From: Competibacteraceae bacterium UBA3908
Lineage (GTDB): Bacteria > Pseudomonadota > Gammaproteobacteria > Competibacterales > Competibacteraceae
Assembly (NCBI GenBank): GCA_002391525.1
Contig: DGFE01000060.1
Span: 5,121 to 37,271, forward strand
Direction of reading: 5' to 3'
Length of the DNA: 32,151 bases
Part shown: piece after piece, positions 6,753 through 15,307 of the stretch
Numbering within the stretch: the first letter of the stretch is position 1
Layout of the letters: the number at the start of each line of letters is the position of its first letter
Position numbers and translations under genes: made by a program
The notes under the pieces: model-generated
Database searches by the model: none
What the model saw: only the letters and a program-made list of their open reading frames with translations
What the model was told of the DNA's origin: nothing

Positions 6753-8938
6753 CGGTCGCCGAATCCGAAATCCGCCGCCGGTTCGGCGCTCGTCGAGCGC
6801 GAAGGGGCGACCGGAGCCGATGCGGCCGCGCCTTCACTCTTGGTGGCCGGTTGTTGCGGAGGGGACTGGGCCGGCGGGGTTATGTTGAGAATCGTACCCT
6901 GTCGCTTCACGTCTTCCTCCGGTTTCAGCGTCGGTGATTGCACATCCGGCAACAGGGAAATGCCCTTCTCGCGGGCGGCGAGCTGCTGCTCGCGGATATA
7001 GCTGTACTTGCTGCTGGTATACAGAGTCCCCTGAGCCGGATCCCGCAGGATAATCGGATGCAGAAACACCATCAGGTTGCGCTTGGTCTTGCTGGTATTG
7101 CGGTAACGGAACAGATTGCCCAGCAGCGGAACGTCGCCGAGGAGCGGCACTTTCTGGGCGCTCTCGTTGAGCTGATCGTCCATCAACCCGCCCAATACCA
7201 GGATCTGCCCGTCTTCCACCAGCACATTGGTCTTGATCGCCCGTTTGTTGGTGGTTGGACCCTGAGTGGCGGCGTTGGCCGACGCCACCACGTTGGACAC
7301 TTCCTGGGCGATTTCCAGCTTGACGGCGTTCCCCTCGTTGATCTGTGGCTTGACCTTGAGCGTGATGCCCACGTCCTGCCGCTGGATGGTCTGAAACGGG
7401 TTGCCGACCTGGGTATCGCCGTTACTCCCGCTGCTGGTCGAGGTGGTGTAGGAACCCGTCACGAACGGTACGTTCTGACCGACGACGATCTCCGCCGCCT
7501 CGTTGTCCAGCGTCACGATGGTCGGCGTGGACAACACGTTGGTATCGGCGTCCTTGGCCAGGGCGCTGATCAGCGCACCGAAGTCGCCACCCCCCACGCC
7601 CAGTTGTAAACCCTGGGGGATTGAAGCATTGCTCAAATCGGGAAATTCGCCATCGCTCAACCCGGTATCCAACTGCCTCGCCAGTCCGAGCACGTTCGAC
7701 AGACTGCTGGCGCCGGCGTCGAAGTTGGTGAAACCGATGGCGTTGTTGCCGCCCACTCCCCATTGCACCCCGAGTTCGGCGGTTTTCTCGGCGGAAATCT
7801 CGGCGATCACCGCCTCCACCAACACCTGGGCGCGGCGCACGTCCAGTTGCGCGATCACCGCGCGCAGGGAGCGGATGAGTTCGGGCGGCGCGGTGATCAC
7901 CAGGGAGTTGGTCGCCTCGTCGGCCTGAATATCGACCAGGCTGGCGCCGCCGCCGCTACTGACGCCGCCACCCGGCGGCGCGCCCTGAGCCTGTCCCGGT
8001 ATCGGCGCGTTGCGCGCGGCTTCGTTGCTCAGATTCTTGCTGACCCCCTGCAACACCGTCACCAGATCCTTGGCCTTGGCGTAGCGCAGGTAAACGACCT
8101 GGGTGTTGCCGCCGCTGTCCACCGGCGTATCCAAATGGGAGATCAGGGTGCGCAGCCGCAGCCGCGACGCCTTGTCTCCACTCAGCAGAATGCTGTTGGT
8201 GCGCTCGTCCGCCACCATTCGGGCCGGCGTGCCGACGGCGGCGGCCGGATCGTTCCTGGCCTTGCCCTGTTCCAAGGCGGTGAGCACCCGCACGATCTCG
8301 GTGGCCGAGGCATGGCGCAGCGGCACGATCTCGACTTCCTCGTTGCTGGCCAGATCGACTCGGCCGATGATGCTGGCGATCCGCTCGACGTTGGCGGCGC
8401 TGTCGGAAATGATCAGCACGTTGGTCGGCGTGTACGCCGCCAAGTGGCCCTGCGGCGGGATCAGCGGACGCAGGATCGGCACGATCTGGGCGGCGGAAAC
8501 GTTCTGGACCTGGATGATCCGGGTCACGATCTGATCCGGCTCGACACCCCGCTGCCGGTCGACGGTGGGAATGCTCTCCTGTTTGGCGCCAGCCGCCGGG
8601 ACGATCTTGATCACGTTGCCGCTGGGCACGGCCGCGAACCCGTGCACGCCCAATACCGCCAGGAACACCTCGTAGAGTTCCTTCTCGTCCATAGGCTTGG
8701 AGGAAACGATGGTCACCCGACCCTTGACCCGCGGATCGACGATGAAGTTCTTGCCGGTCAACACCGACATGCTTTCCACCAGGGCATTGATGTCGGCGTC
8801 CTTGAGATTCAGCGTCACCGGCGCGGCGGTCGCCGTCAGGGCGAGGAGCGAACCCAGCAACAGCACGCCCAAGATCGGGCGGCGCATGGACTGCCTGCGA
8901 GAAGAGAGCCGCTTGTTCAGCCAGTTGGTCATCGTCAT
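6749..8938 (-). CDS. gspD: Type II secretion system secretin (outer-membrane channel)
   Basis: GspD forms the outer-membrane channel of the type II secretion system. The protein has a signal sequence (MRRPILGVLLLGSLLALTATA, preceded by a short basic stretch), an N0 domain (NLKDADINALVESMS), N1-N3 ring domains, and a Gly-rich insert in N3 (about PPGGGVSSGGG). The C-terminal secretin domain carries LSTPTIVTLDNEAAEI and VPLLGDVPLLGNLFRYR. After the secretin domain lies an about 80-residue Pro/Ala/Ser-rich tail that could hold a pilotin-binding S-domain. The start is uncertain: the frame opens with TTG at 8944 and ATGs at 8938, 8932 and 8886, none with a clear ribosome-binding site. I use 8938. 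It lies 49 bases after gspC and overlaps gspE by 4. Confidence 0.94.
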   Translation of the reverse strand: MTMTNWLNKRLSSRRQSMRRPILGVLLLGSLLALTATAAPVTLNLKDADINALVESMSVLTGKNFIVDPRVKGRVTIVSSKPMDEKELYEVFLAVLGVHGFAAVPSGNVIKIVPAAGAKQESIPTVDRQRGVEPDQIVTRIIQVQNVSAAQIVPILRPLIPPQGHLAAYTPTNVLIISDSAANVERIASIIGRVDLASNEEVEIVPLRHASATEIVRVLTALEQGKARNDPAAAVGTPARMVADERTNSILLSGDKASRLRLRTLISHLDTPVDSGGNTQVVYLRYAKAKDLVTVLQGVSKNLSNEAARNAPIPGQAQGAPPGGGVSSGGGASLVDIQADEATNSLVITAPPELIRSLRAVIAQLDVRRAQVLVEAVIAEISAEKTAELGVQWGVGGNNAIGFTNFDAGASSLSNVLGLARQLDTGLSDGEFPDLSNASIPQGLQLGVGGGDFGALISALAKDADTNVLSTPTIVTLDNEAAEIVVGQNVPFVTGSYTTSTSSGSNGDTQVGNPFQTIQRQDVGITLKVKPQINEGNAVKLEIAQEVSNVVASANAATQGPTTNKRAIKTNVLVEDGQILVLGGLMDDQLNESAQKVPLLGDVPLLGNLFRYRNTSKTKRNLMVFLHPIILRDPAQGTLYTSSKYSYIREQQLAAREKGISLLPDVQSPTLKPEEDVKRQGTILNITPPAQSPPQQPATKSEGAAASAPVAPSRSTSAEPAADFGFGDR

Positions 8939-8987
8939 CGTCAAGGGTCAACGGGCGCCGGACCAGCCCCGGCGCTTGTGATTTCGG

Positions 8988-9986
8988 TCATTCGATGGTT
9001 GGCCCGCCCAGGGAAAAGGTCAAGGGTATTTCGGCACCGTCGCGCAAGACCCGCACACTAATCTGATCGGCGTTCAGCAATTCCTGCAACATGGCCAGGC
9101 CCTGCATCGGATTGTTGAGACGGCTGCCGTTGACTTCGGTGATCACATCGCCGCTGCTCAAACCCAACTGTTGCATGAGCTGCCGGTCACGCCCCGGTCG
9201 CAAGCGAAAACCAACGAACTGACCGTTCCGCACGTAAGGGCTGGCGAAGGCGATATCTTCCAGCGCCTGGGGTCGGGTCGTTGCCGAGTCGCGCAATCGG
9301 GCCGCCACGGCGCTCGCGTCAACCTCGCGCGGCGCCCGGAAGGATGCCGGCTCGACCGGCGGTATCGCCGGCTCGGGCTCCGTTGCCGGCTCGGGCTCCG
9401 TTGCCGGCGGCATCTCCCTCGAAGTGGACGCCTTGCCAACCTCATCCAGCTTCGGGAGATTGAGCACTTCCTGCCGACCGTCGCGGGAAACGACCACGCG
9501 GTCGCGTTGAATCTGCTCCAGTTGGGCGCCGCCGGGCAGCGACTCGCCGATGCGATAACCCCGTTCCAAGCCATTGCCCTCGGCGATCAGCGCCAGCGCC
9601 CTGTCCGCCCCCCGTTCGATGAAGAACACGCCAACCAGCCGCAGATTGAGCGGAGTCGCCGGCAAGGCGACGGGAGCCGTCTCCACCGGCTGGGCGGTCT
9701 CCACCCGACCGAAGAGATGCCAGGCGACGATGGCCGCGTAATCGGCCGGTTGGGCCATCGCGGACTCGCCGGCGGCGGGTCCCGGCGGCGGCGCCGTTCC
9801 GATTGGCGATGGCGTCCGATTCCACAGCACCGCCGCCGTCAAACCCGCGAGCACCCAGGCCAGCGCAATCACCAGGATCACGTTGAGGGTCGTCGCCGCG
9901 CTCCGCAGCCAGGTTTCGGGCCGCGAGAGCAGCGGCCAAATCCGCTGCTCGGTCGCCAGCGCGATGTGTCGTACGAAATTCGCCAA
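8988..9986 (-). CDS. gspC: Type II secretion system protein C
   Basis: GspC is the bitopic inner-membrane component linking the platform to the secretin. The 332 residues show a cytoplasmic N-terminus, a membrane span (about 33-57) and a homology region with the signature ADYAAIVAWHLFG plus the LVGVFF strand. A Pro/Glu linker includes two copies of an 18-base DNA repeat (9367-9402), and a C-terminal PDZ-like domain has FRLRPGRDRQLMQQLGLSSGDVITEVNG. The PDZ form resembles Klebsiella and Erwinia GspC rather than coiled-coil versions. The only usable start in the frame is TTG at 9986, because an in-frame TGA lies two codons upstream. TTG initiation suggests low expression. It is the first gsp gene of a C-D-E-F cluster. 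Confidence 0.9.
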   Translation of the reverse strand: MANFVRHIALATEQRIWPLLSRPETWLRSAATTLNVILVIALAWVLAGLTAAVLWNRTPSPIGTAPPPGPAAGESAMAQPADYAAIVAWHLFGRVETAQPVETAPVALPATPLNLRLVGVFFIERGADRALALIAEGNGLERGYRIGESLPGGAQLEQIQRDRVVVSRDGRQEVLNLPKLDEVGKASTSREMPPATEPEPATEPEPAIPPVEPASFRAPREVDASAVAARLRDSATTRPQALEDIAFASPYVRNGQFVGFRLRPGRDRQLMQQLGLSSGDVITEVNGSRLNNPMQGLAMLQELLNADQISVRVLRDGAEIPLTFSLGGPTIE

Positions 9987-10157
9987 AATTCAGACTCGAA
10001 GTGAGAGCTTGGTCGTGGCCCTGTCGAGCATAACAAAAAATTACCGCGGCCAGCCCTGAATTTTTGTCGCCGCCTTCAATGAACCGGCGTCCCGGCCCGT
10101 TCATCTCCGAACCGAATATCCGTCCACGCCGGAATGCCTTAAGCGCCGGCGCCGGCT

Positions 10158-11759
10158 TCAACGGCGAGCGGGATCTTCCTTCAGCCGTTCTCCGCCTCGC
10201 CGGACCGCCGGGGGACGGGGCCGTGGTTCCGGGCCGGGCCGGAAAAGTCGCCGCGACCAGGCGCCCAAGCCGCGCGCGAAGAGTGACAACACGTCAGCCA
10301 ACGGCAGCGGCAAGCCATAACCTTCGGCCCGCCAGCTCCCCCAGAAGGCCGCCGCCAGCACGGCAGCGATCAGCAGCGTGGCCACGCCGGCCCGAATCCA
10401 CTCCCGGTTCAGCAGTTGCGGAACCGCCTCTGGAACCTGCTGCAACGCCCAGAGCCAGGGCACGACGAGCATCGAGCCGACCAGGGCCAGCCAGGCGAGC
10501 CAGCAACCCGCCGCCGGGGATGCGGCGCGATTCCCGTTCCAGCTTACATACACGAACCGGATCGTCAGCAAAGCGGTCATCGTCGTCGCCAACCACCGGA
10601 GCCCCGCCAGCACGTTCGGCCAATCGCCGGGCGCCAGCCGGAAAGCTTCGGCGATCAGAAGACCGCTCAGGCTGCCGCCGGTCAGGGGCGCGCCCGCCAG
10701 CGCCAACGCGGGCGCCAACAGGATCCAGCCGGCGCGGCGGCCCCCCCGGGCGGCCATGTCCGCGCCCAGAAACAGAGCCGCGACCGTCAAACCAAAGCTC
10801 AGCGCACATCCCTGCACGGCCGTCAACACCGCCGGCCAGTGTGCCGGCGCCTGCAAGCCGATGCCGATGAGGATGGCGAGCATTCCCATCTGCCCGATGC
10901 CGGCATAGGCCAACACGATTCCGGGCCGCGTCTGCAACAGACCCCAGGCAGCCCCATAAAAAACCGCCAGCAATCCCACCACCATGCAGACCGCGCCCCA
11001 GCCGCCAACCGCTTCGCCGCCGAGCGGCAGAAACCGCAGCCAACCCAGCAGACCCAGGACGAGCAGCAGCCCATTGAGCAGGGCGCCCGCCGCGGCGGGC
11101 AGATGGGCATTCGCCGCCGGCAGCCAGACATGCAAGGGCGCCACCGCCATGACGATCCCGAATCCGGCCAGATACAGGCCGATGACCCAGTTCCGCTCCG
11201 GCAGCCCCGCCCAGCCCGCCGCCAGTTCCGGCCAACTCCCGGAGCCGGACCGGGCCGTGACCGTGACCAGCGCCTCCAGCAGCATCACGCCGCCGAACAG
11301 CGCCATGACCAGATAAAGCCGCCCGGCGCCGCGGGCCGCGGGGCTGCCCTCGTAGGCGATCAAGCCGTAGGCCGCCAGGACTGCGAGCAGGAAAAATCCG
11401 CCAAAGGTCGCCACGTCCAGCGCCAGAATCGTACCGAGACCGCCGGCCAGCGCCAGCAGCCAGTAGCGTCGAAACCGGACCTTGCCCGGATCGCCGGCCA
11501 GTTCGTCGCGGGCATACCAACCCACGGCCGTCCCCAACAGTCCGGCCAGCAACAAAAAGGGCGGGTTGGTGTCATCCAATCCCAGCCGCGGTCCGAAAGG
11601 CCAGGACGGCGGCAACGCCAGATGGGGAAACGCCAGCGGCCCCAGCGCCGGCAGGGCGGCGAGCGGCACCAGCCCGTCCGTCCAGCGTTGCCAGTATCGC
11701 CCCAGCGGCAAGGCCAGCACCAGCGGCAACGCCAGGCTCAACAGCAGGAAGGGCGCCAT
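10158..11759 (-). CDS. Complex-I antiporter-like membrane protein (NuoL/M/N, MrpD superfamily), degenerate
   Basis: This 533-residue, very hydrophobic protein has about 14 predicted membrane spans. The core PLHVWLPAANAHLP (208-221) matches the HxWLPDAH signature of NuoM, MrpD and HyfB subunits, and LLQTRPGIVLAYAGIGQMG (274-292) matches the QxDxKRxLAYSSIxxMG region. By eye, the lysine before the PxHxWLP motif is V203, the lysine in the next helix (LLKxxxYGLLRF) is V234, and the DxKR residues are replaced by TRPG. The helix-5 glutamate is also not evident. These are the residues known to carry protons in complex I. The protein may thus be a non-pumping or structural relative. It sits between a thioesterase and gspC on the same strand, with no other complex I, Mrp or Hyf subunit nearby. 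Confidence 0.75.
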   Translation of the reverse strand: MAPFLLLSLALPLVLALPLGRYWQRWTDGLVPLAALPALGPLAFPHLALPPSWPFGPRLGLDDTNPPFLLLAGLLGTAVGWYARDELAGDPGKVRFRRYWLLALAGGLGTILALDVATFGGFFLLAVLAAYGLIAYEGSPAARGAGRLYLVMALFGGVMLLEALVTVTARSGSGSWPELAAGWAGLPERNWVIGLYLAGFGIVMAVAPLHVWLPAANAHLPAAAGALLNGLLLVLGLLGWLRFLPLGGEAVGGWGAVCMVVGLLAVFYGAAWGLLQTRPGIVLAYAGIGQMGMLAILIGIGLQAPAHWPAVLTAVQGCALSFGLTVAALFLGADMAARGGRRAGWILLAPALALAGAPLTGGSLSGLLIAEAFRLAPGDWPNVLAGLRWLATTMTALLTIRFVYVSWNGNRAASPAAGCWLAWLALVGSMLVVPWLWALQQVPEAVPQLLNREWIRAGVATLLIAAVLAAAFWGSWRAEGYGLPLPLADVLSLFARGLGAWSRRLFRPGPEPRPRPPAVRRGGERLKEDPARR

Positions 11760-11808
11760 CGGCCGTACCGCGCAACCGCCTCATTCGTTCAGGACGGCTC
11801 GCGCGCCA

Positions 11809-12354
11809 CTAGCCATGACCTCGGACGCGCACCATCGGCTGTACGACGGCCTTGGCGGATTCCAGCGCGGCTGGCTTGGCGCGCACCCCCATCACCCGGC
11901 CCGACTGTGGCGGGCGCGGCAGCTGGATATGGGCGGTCATCAGCGCGCTCAATCGATCCAACACGGCCAACGGCATCGACGCGCTGTGCCGTTCGGCCAG
12001 ATCGACATGGATCACCATCAGTTCGGTGGTGGCGGCCAGAAATCCCTTCTCTCCGTGATACAGGCGATGGAAATAGTGAATGCGCTTGCTGTCGAAGCCG
12101 AGCAATTGGGTGGTGATGCGCATCGGATCGCCGGCCACCAGTTCCCGTTGATAGTTCACGTGCGTCTCGACCACGAACGCCGAGCCGTTACAACGCTCTC
12201 GATAATCCCGCCCCATGCCCAGAAAATCCATGAAGGCATCGGTGGCGTGGTCGAAAGCCAGCACATAATAGGCTACGTTCATATGCCCGTTGTAGTCGAT
12301 CCACTCGGGCGGCACCACGCCGGTATACAGGCACAAGGGGGATTCGATCCGCAT
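11809..12354 (-). CDS. Hotdog-fold acyl-CoA thioesterase family protein
   Basis: The 181-residue protein carries the opening signature of one-domain 4HBT-type thioesterases: VPPEWIDYNGHMNVAYYVLAF (Asp and His near residues 20-24), then AFVVETHVNYQRELVAGD and RIHYFHRLYH. Relatives are annotated as thioesterases of carnitine or dehydrocarnitine-CoA metabolism, or as domains fused to 3-hydroxyacyl-CoA dehydrogenase. The substrate here cannot be told from sequence. It likely cleaves an acyl-CoA in the cytoplasm. It is divergent from thiD across a 138-base gap and is followed 49 bases later by the antiporter-like gene on the same strand, so the two may be co-transcribed. Confidence 0.85.
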   Translation of the reverse strand: MRIESPLCLYTGVVPPEWIDYNGHMNVAYYVLAFDHATDAFMDFLGMGRDYRERCNGSAFVVETHVNYQRELVAGDPMRITTQLLGFDSKRIHYFHRLYHGEKGFLAATTELMVIHVDLAERHSASMPLAVLDRLSALMTAHIQLPRPPQSGRVMGVRAKPAALESAKAVVQPMVRVRGHG

Positions 12355-12413
12355 GATGGGTCAATCATCGTGTTTCGTGAAAGCGCGGTACGCTACCCGC
12401 TTTTGCCAGGTTA

Positions 12414-12453
12414 CGCAATCGTTGCCAAATCGACTCGACGATTGCGGGTTTTT
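12414..12453 (+). promoter_or_regulatory. Hairpin plus T-run in the leader/promoter of thiD
   Basis: Arms CGCAATCGT (12414-12422) and ACGATTGCG (12438-12446) pair perfectly over 9 bases with a 15-base loop and are followed by GGTTTTT. This resembles an intrinsic terminator pointing into thiD, with no gene upstream on this strand to terminate. It could be an attenuator, or an operator overlapping a weak TTGCGG (12442-12447) / TGTATT promoter. No TPP riboswitch consensus was found in this gap. Confidence 0.45.
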
Positions 12454-12492
12454 CAGTGCATTCTGTATTGCAACTCGTGGACAGGAGCGGAG

Positions 12493-13299
12493 ATGTCGAT
12501 GAGCGGACGGGTATTGATCGTGGCCGGTTCGGATTCCGGCGGCGGCGCGGGAATTCAGGCCGATCTGAAAACGGTCATGGCGTTGGGCGGCTACGCGACG
12601 ACCGCAATCACGGCGCTGACCGCCCAGAACACCCAGGGGGTATTCGGCATCGTCGGGGTGGAGCCGGCCTTCATCGCCCAGCAGATGCGGGTGGTGCTGG
12701 ACGACATCGGCGCCGATTGCATCAAGACCGGCATGTTGCACAACGCCGCCGTCATCGACGCCGTGGCCGACGTGCTGGAGACCGTCGCGAACGGCATCCC
12801 GGTGGTGGTAGACCCGGTGATGTACGCCAAGGGCGGCGATTCCCTGCTCGATCCGGCGGCGCGCGAGACCTTGATCCGGCGGCTATTGCCAAAAGCCGCC
12901 CTCATCACGCCCAACGTGCGCGAGGCGGAGGCGCTGAGCGGCCTGGCGATCCGCCAGCCTGACGACCTGGCGGCGGCGGCGCGTCGCTTGTTGGCGCTGG
13001 GTCCGGCGGCAGTGCTGGTCAAGGGTGGGCATCTGCCCGGCGAGACCGTCACCGACTGGCTGATCTGGCGCAACGGCGAAAAAACCTTCACCGCACCGCG
13101 CGCCACGAGCCGCAACACGCACGGCACCGGCTGCACGCTGGCTTCGGCCATCGCCGCCGGGCTGGCGCAAGGTCTGCCGTTAAGCACGGCGGTCAAACGG
13201 GCGCTGGCCTACGTGCAGGAGGCGATTCGCACCGCGCCCGGTCTCGGTAAAGGGTGCGGTCCGCTGAATCACGGCCATACGGTGCGTCCCTGGAACTGA
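12493..13299 (+). CDS. thiD: Hydroxymethylpyrimidine/phosphomethylpyrimidine kinase
   Basis: ThiD phosphorylates HMP and then HMP-phosphate to the pyrophosphate used in thiamine synthesis. The 268-residue protein has the ribokinase-like markers: VLIVAGSDSGGGAGIQADLKT at the N-terminus, TALTAQNTQGV, KTGML, VVVDPVMYAKGGDSLL, ITPNVREAEAL, and the C-terminal anion-hole/base motif NTHGTGCTLASAIAA with the catalytic Cys/Asp-region loop. The open frame extends far upstream, but translation should start at ATG 12493 (AGGAG at 12483-12487) or ATG 12499 (GGAG at 12489-12492). It stands alone, divergent from the thioesterase and convergent with hoxW (15-base gap), with no other thi gene in view. Confidence 0.95.
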   Translation: MSMSGRVLIVAGSDSGGGAGIQADLKTVMALGGYATTAITALTAQNTQGVFGIVGVEPAFIAQQMRVVLDDIGADCIKTGMLHNAAVIDAVADVLETVANGIPVVVDPVMYAKGGDSLLDPAARETLIRRLLPKAALITPNVREAEALSGLAIRQPDDLAAAARRLLALGPAAVLVKGGHLPGETVTDWLIWRNGEKTFTAPRATSRNTHGTGCTLASAIAAGLAQGLPLSTAVKRALAYVQEAIRTAPGLGKGCGPLNHGHTVRPWN

Positions 13300-13314
13300 G
13301 CGCCGGCTCGCATT

Positions 13315-13830
13315 CTACAAACTCCGCGCCCAGGATTCGGCGTCCCGCCGTTCCAGCAACCGCCCGACAAAGTCCAGCGCCGCCACCAGATTCGCCGCCG
13401 CCGCCGGGCTCAGCGGTTCGCCCAGCGCAAAGGATTGGCCACGAATCGCCAATAGAAACGCCGGAGGCGGGGTTGTAGGGTTAATCTGCTCATAGACGTG
13501 AAGAACGGCGGCGGGTGTCAAAGCGTGGCTGGTATAGCTGGCGTCCCGCGCCGGTCGCAGGCGGGTGAATTCATAGGGTGGCGGACCGGAGACGCTGGCG
13601 TCCACGAACAATACCAAATCCCGTTTTTCCAGATCGACCGCGTGTTCGATCTGCAACTGGAAATCGGTGAGCAGTTCGACGTCGCTCCACTGGCCGGACC
13701 GCTCCCGCTCCGCCGCCAGCCGTTCCAGCAACAGCGGCCCCAACGCATCGTCGCCCCGGCTGGGATTGCCGACGGCGAGAATCAACAAACCGGGGCGGCG
13801 CTCCTCAGACAGAGTTCCGAACGGTTCCAT
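13315..13830 (-). CDS. hoxW: [NiFe] hydrogenase maturation protease for HoxH
   Basis: This endopeptidase trims the C-terminus of the hydrogenase large subunit after nickel insertion. The 171-residue protein has the family N-terminal block LILAVGNPSRGDDALGPLLLERL (the Asp of GDD is a nickel-probe residue) and a later histidine in the SHALTP motif. It overlaps the 3' end of hoxH by 26 bases, a strong sign of a dedicated pair. HoxW processing of HoxH in the soluble hydrogenase is established in Ralstonia eutropha. It is the last gene of the hox operon and converges on thiD. No hyp accessory genes lie in the window. Confidence 0.9.
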   Translation of the reverse strand: MEPFGTLSEERRPGLLILAVGNPSRGDDALGPLLLERLAAERERSGQWSDVELLTDFQLQIEHAVDLEKRDLVLFVDASVSGPPPYEFTRLRPARDASYTSHALTPAAVLHVYEQINPTTPPPAFLLAIRGQSFALGEPLSPAAAANLVAALDFVGRLLERRDAESWARSL

Positions 13831-15295
13831 CCGCGTCCCGCACCAGACAATCGACTACCGACCCGCTGTCCTCGCTCACCAACTCCACGTACAGCGGCAT
13901 CCGACCCAGGGCGTGAGTGGCGCAGGACAGGCAGGGATCGTAAGCCCGCACCGCCACTTCGATCTGATTCAGCAGCGGCTCGGTCAGCTCCTTGCCGTCC
14001 AGATAGCGTTCCGCCACCTGCCGGATGGATTCGTTCATCGCCTGATTGTTGTTGGTGGTCGACACGATCAGGTTGGCCTTTTCGATCAGTCCGTCTTCGT
14101 TGATGCGGTAGTGGTGGAACAACGTGCCGCGCGGCGCTTCGATGACCCCGATACCCTCCCGCGCCATCTCGCCGCGCGCCGCCAATTCGTCGCCGAACAG
14201 GTCCGGGTCGAGCAGCAGCTCCTTGATCGCCTCGGTGACGTGCAACAGTTCGATCATCCGCGCCCAGTGATAGGCCAGCGTCACGTGAATCGGCTCGCCG
14301 CCGCCCAAGGCCATGAATTCGCGCCGCTCCTCCTCGGCCAGCGGGGTCGCGATAAAGTCGCAGTTGTCGATCCGGGCCAACGGCCCGACCCGATACCAGC
14401 CCCGCTCCGGTCCCAGCGAGTTGATGAACGGGAACTTCATGTAGCTCCACGGCTTCACCTGCTCGCGGAGCACCTGGGCGTAGCGCCGGTAATCGAGATG
14501 GTCGAACAGGATTTCGCCCTTGTCGTTTTTGGCTCGCAGCCCACCGTGATACAAATCCAGCGCCCCGTCGGCGCGAATCAGACTGAGATAGTTGGAGCGG
14601 ATGGTGGCGAAATAGGTGAAATAACCGGGATTCGCCGCGTAGGCGGCTTTCATCAGTTTCAGGATGTTGCGGCCCCACTGGATCATCAGGTCGAGATCGG
14701 CCAGCAGGTAATTGCGTTCCTGCAAGGTCAGCGCCTTGTTGACCCCGCCGGGAACCGTCCCGGAGCCATGAATGCGCTTGCCGGCGGTGACCCGAATGAC
14801 CTCCTGGCCGTATTTACGCAGCAGCACCCCCTGGCGGGCGACATCGGGATAGTCGGCCATCACCCCTCCGATGTTGCGGTATGCCGCTTCGTGGTCGAAG
14901 TCGAACAGGAAATCCGGCGAAGCCAGATGGAAGAAATGCACGGCGTGCGACTGCAGGGTCTGGCCGTAGTGCATCAGGCGGCGCATCTTTTCGGCGGTGG
15001 GCGGAATCTCGCGCGCGCCGACCAGTTGATCGACCGCCTTGGCCGCCGCCAGATGGTGGCTGACCGGGCAAATCCCGCACAGCCGCTGCACCAGCACCGG
15101 CACTTCCCAGTAGGGCCGGCCCTGGATGAATTTCTCGAACCCGCGAAACTCGACGATGTGCAGCCGCGCCTGGCGGATGTGATGGTCCCTGTCCACCAGC
15201 AGGGTGACCTTGCCGTGGCCCTCGACCCGGCTCAGGGGGTCGATGGCGATCCGGCACAGATATTCGGGTCGGGCAGCCGTTTCCAGGGTGCTCAT
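13805..15295 (-). CDS. hoxH: NAD-reducing hydrogenase large subunit (NiFe active site)
   Basis: HoxH holds the Ni-Fe(CN)2CO centre that splits H2. The 496-residue protein has the L0 region SRVEGHG, the N-terminal L1 motif RLCGICPVSHH (C73, C76) and the C-terminal L2 motif DPCLSCATH (C455, C458, H461). About 35 residues follow H461, so this is the unprocessed precursor with the peptide HoxW should remove. GERGWYRVGPLAR-like and NLIVSTTNNNQAMN blocks are typical of group 3d (bidirectional, NAD-linked) enzymes. It follows hoxY after 12 bases and overlaps hoxW by 26. All active-site ligands are intact, so the enzyme should be functional. Confidence 0.96.
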   Translation of the reverse strand: MSTLETAARPEYLCRIAIDPLSRVEGHGKVTLLVDRDHHIRQARLHIVEFRGFEKFIQGRPYWEVPVLVQRLCGICPVSHHLAAAKAVDQLVGAREIPPTAEKMRRLMHYGQTLQSHAVHFFHLASPDFLFDFDHEAAYRNIGGVMADYPDVARQGVLLRKYGQEVIRVTAGKRIHGSGTVPGGVNKALTLQERNYLLADLDLMIQWGRNILKLMKAAYAANPGYFTYFATIRSNYLSLIRADGALDLYHGGLRAKNDKGEILFDHLDYRRYAQVLREQVKPWSYMKFPFINSLGPERGWYRVGPLARIDNCDFIATPLAEEERREFMALGGGEPIHVTLAYHWARMIELLHVTEAIKELLLDPDLFGDELAARGEMAREGIGVIEAPRGTLFHHYRINEDGLIEKANLIVSTTNNNQAMNESIRQVAERYLDGKELTEPLLNQIEVAVRAYDPCLSCATHALGRMPLYVELVSEDSGSVVDCLVRDADGTVRNSV

Positions 15296-15307
15296 GGCGC
15301 GCCTCGC

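Noticed and set aside
4024..6837. A single 937-residue minus-strand open frame covering gspF and much of gspE.
   Set aside because: Only the last 403 residues are GspF. The rest is a shadow frame of gspE with Arg/Pro/Gly-rich, non-homologous sequence, so it is neither a fusion nor a frameshift.
10416..12116. A 566-residue plus-strand open frame opposite the antiporter-like gene.
   Set aside because: Very high Gln/Arg/His content and antisense to a protein with a membrane-protein pattern and the HxWLP motif.
12355..12492. TPP riboswitch before thiD.
   Set aside because: The conserved CUGAGA and related THI-box segments are not present; only a simple hairpin is seen.
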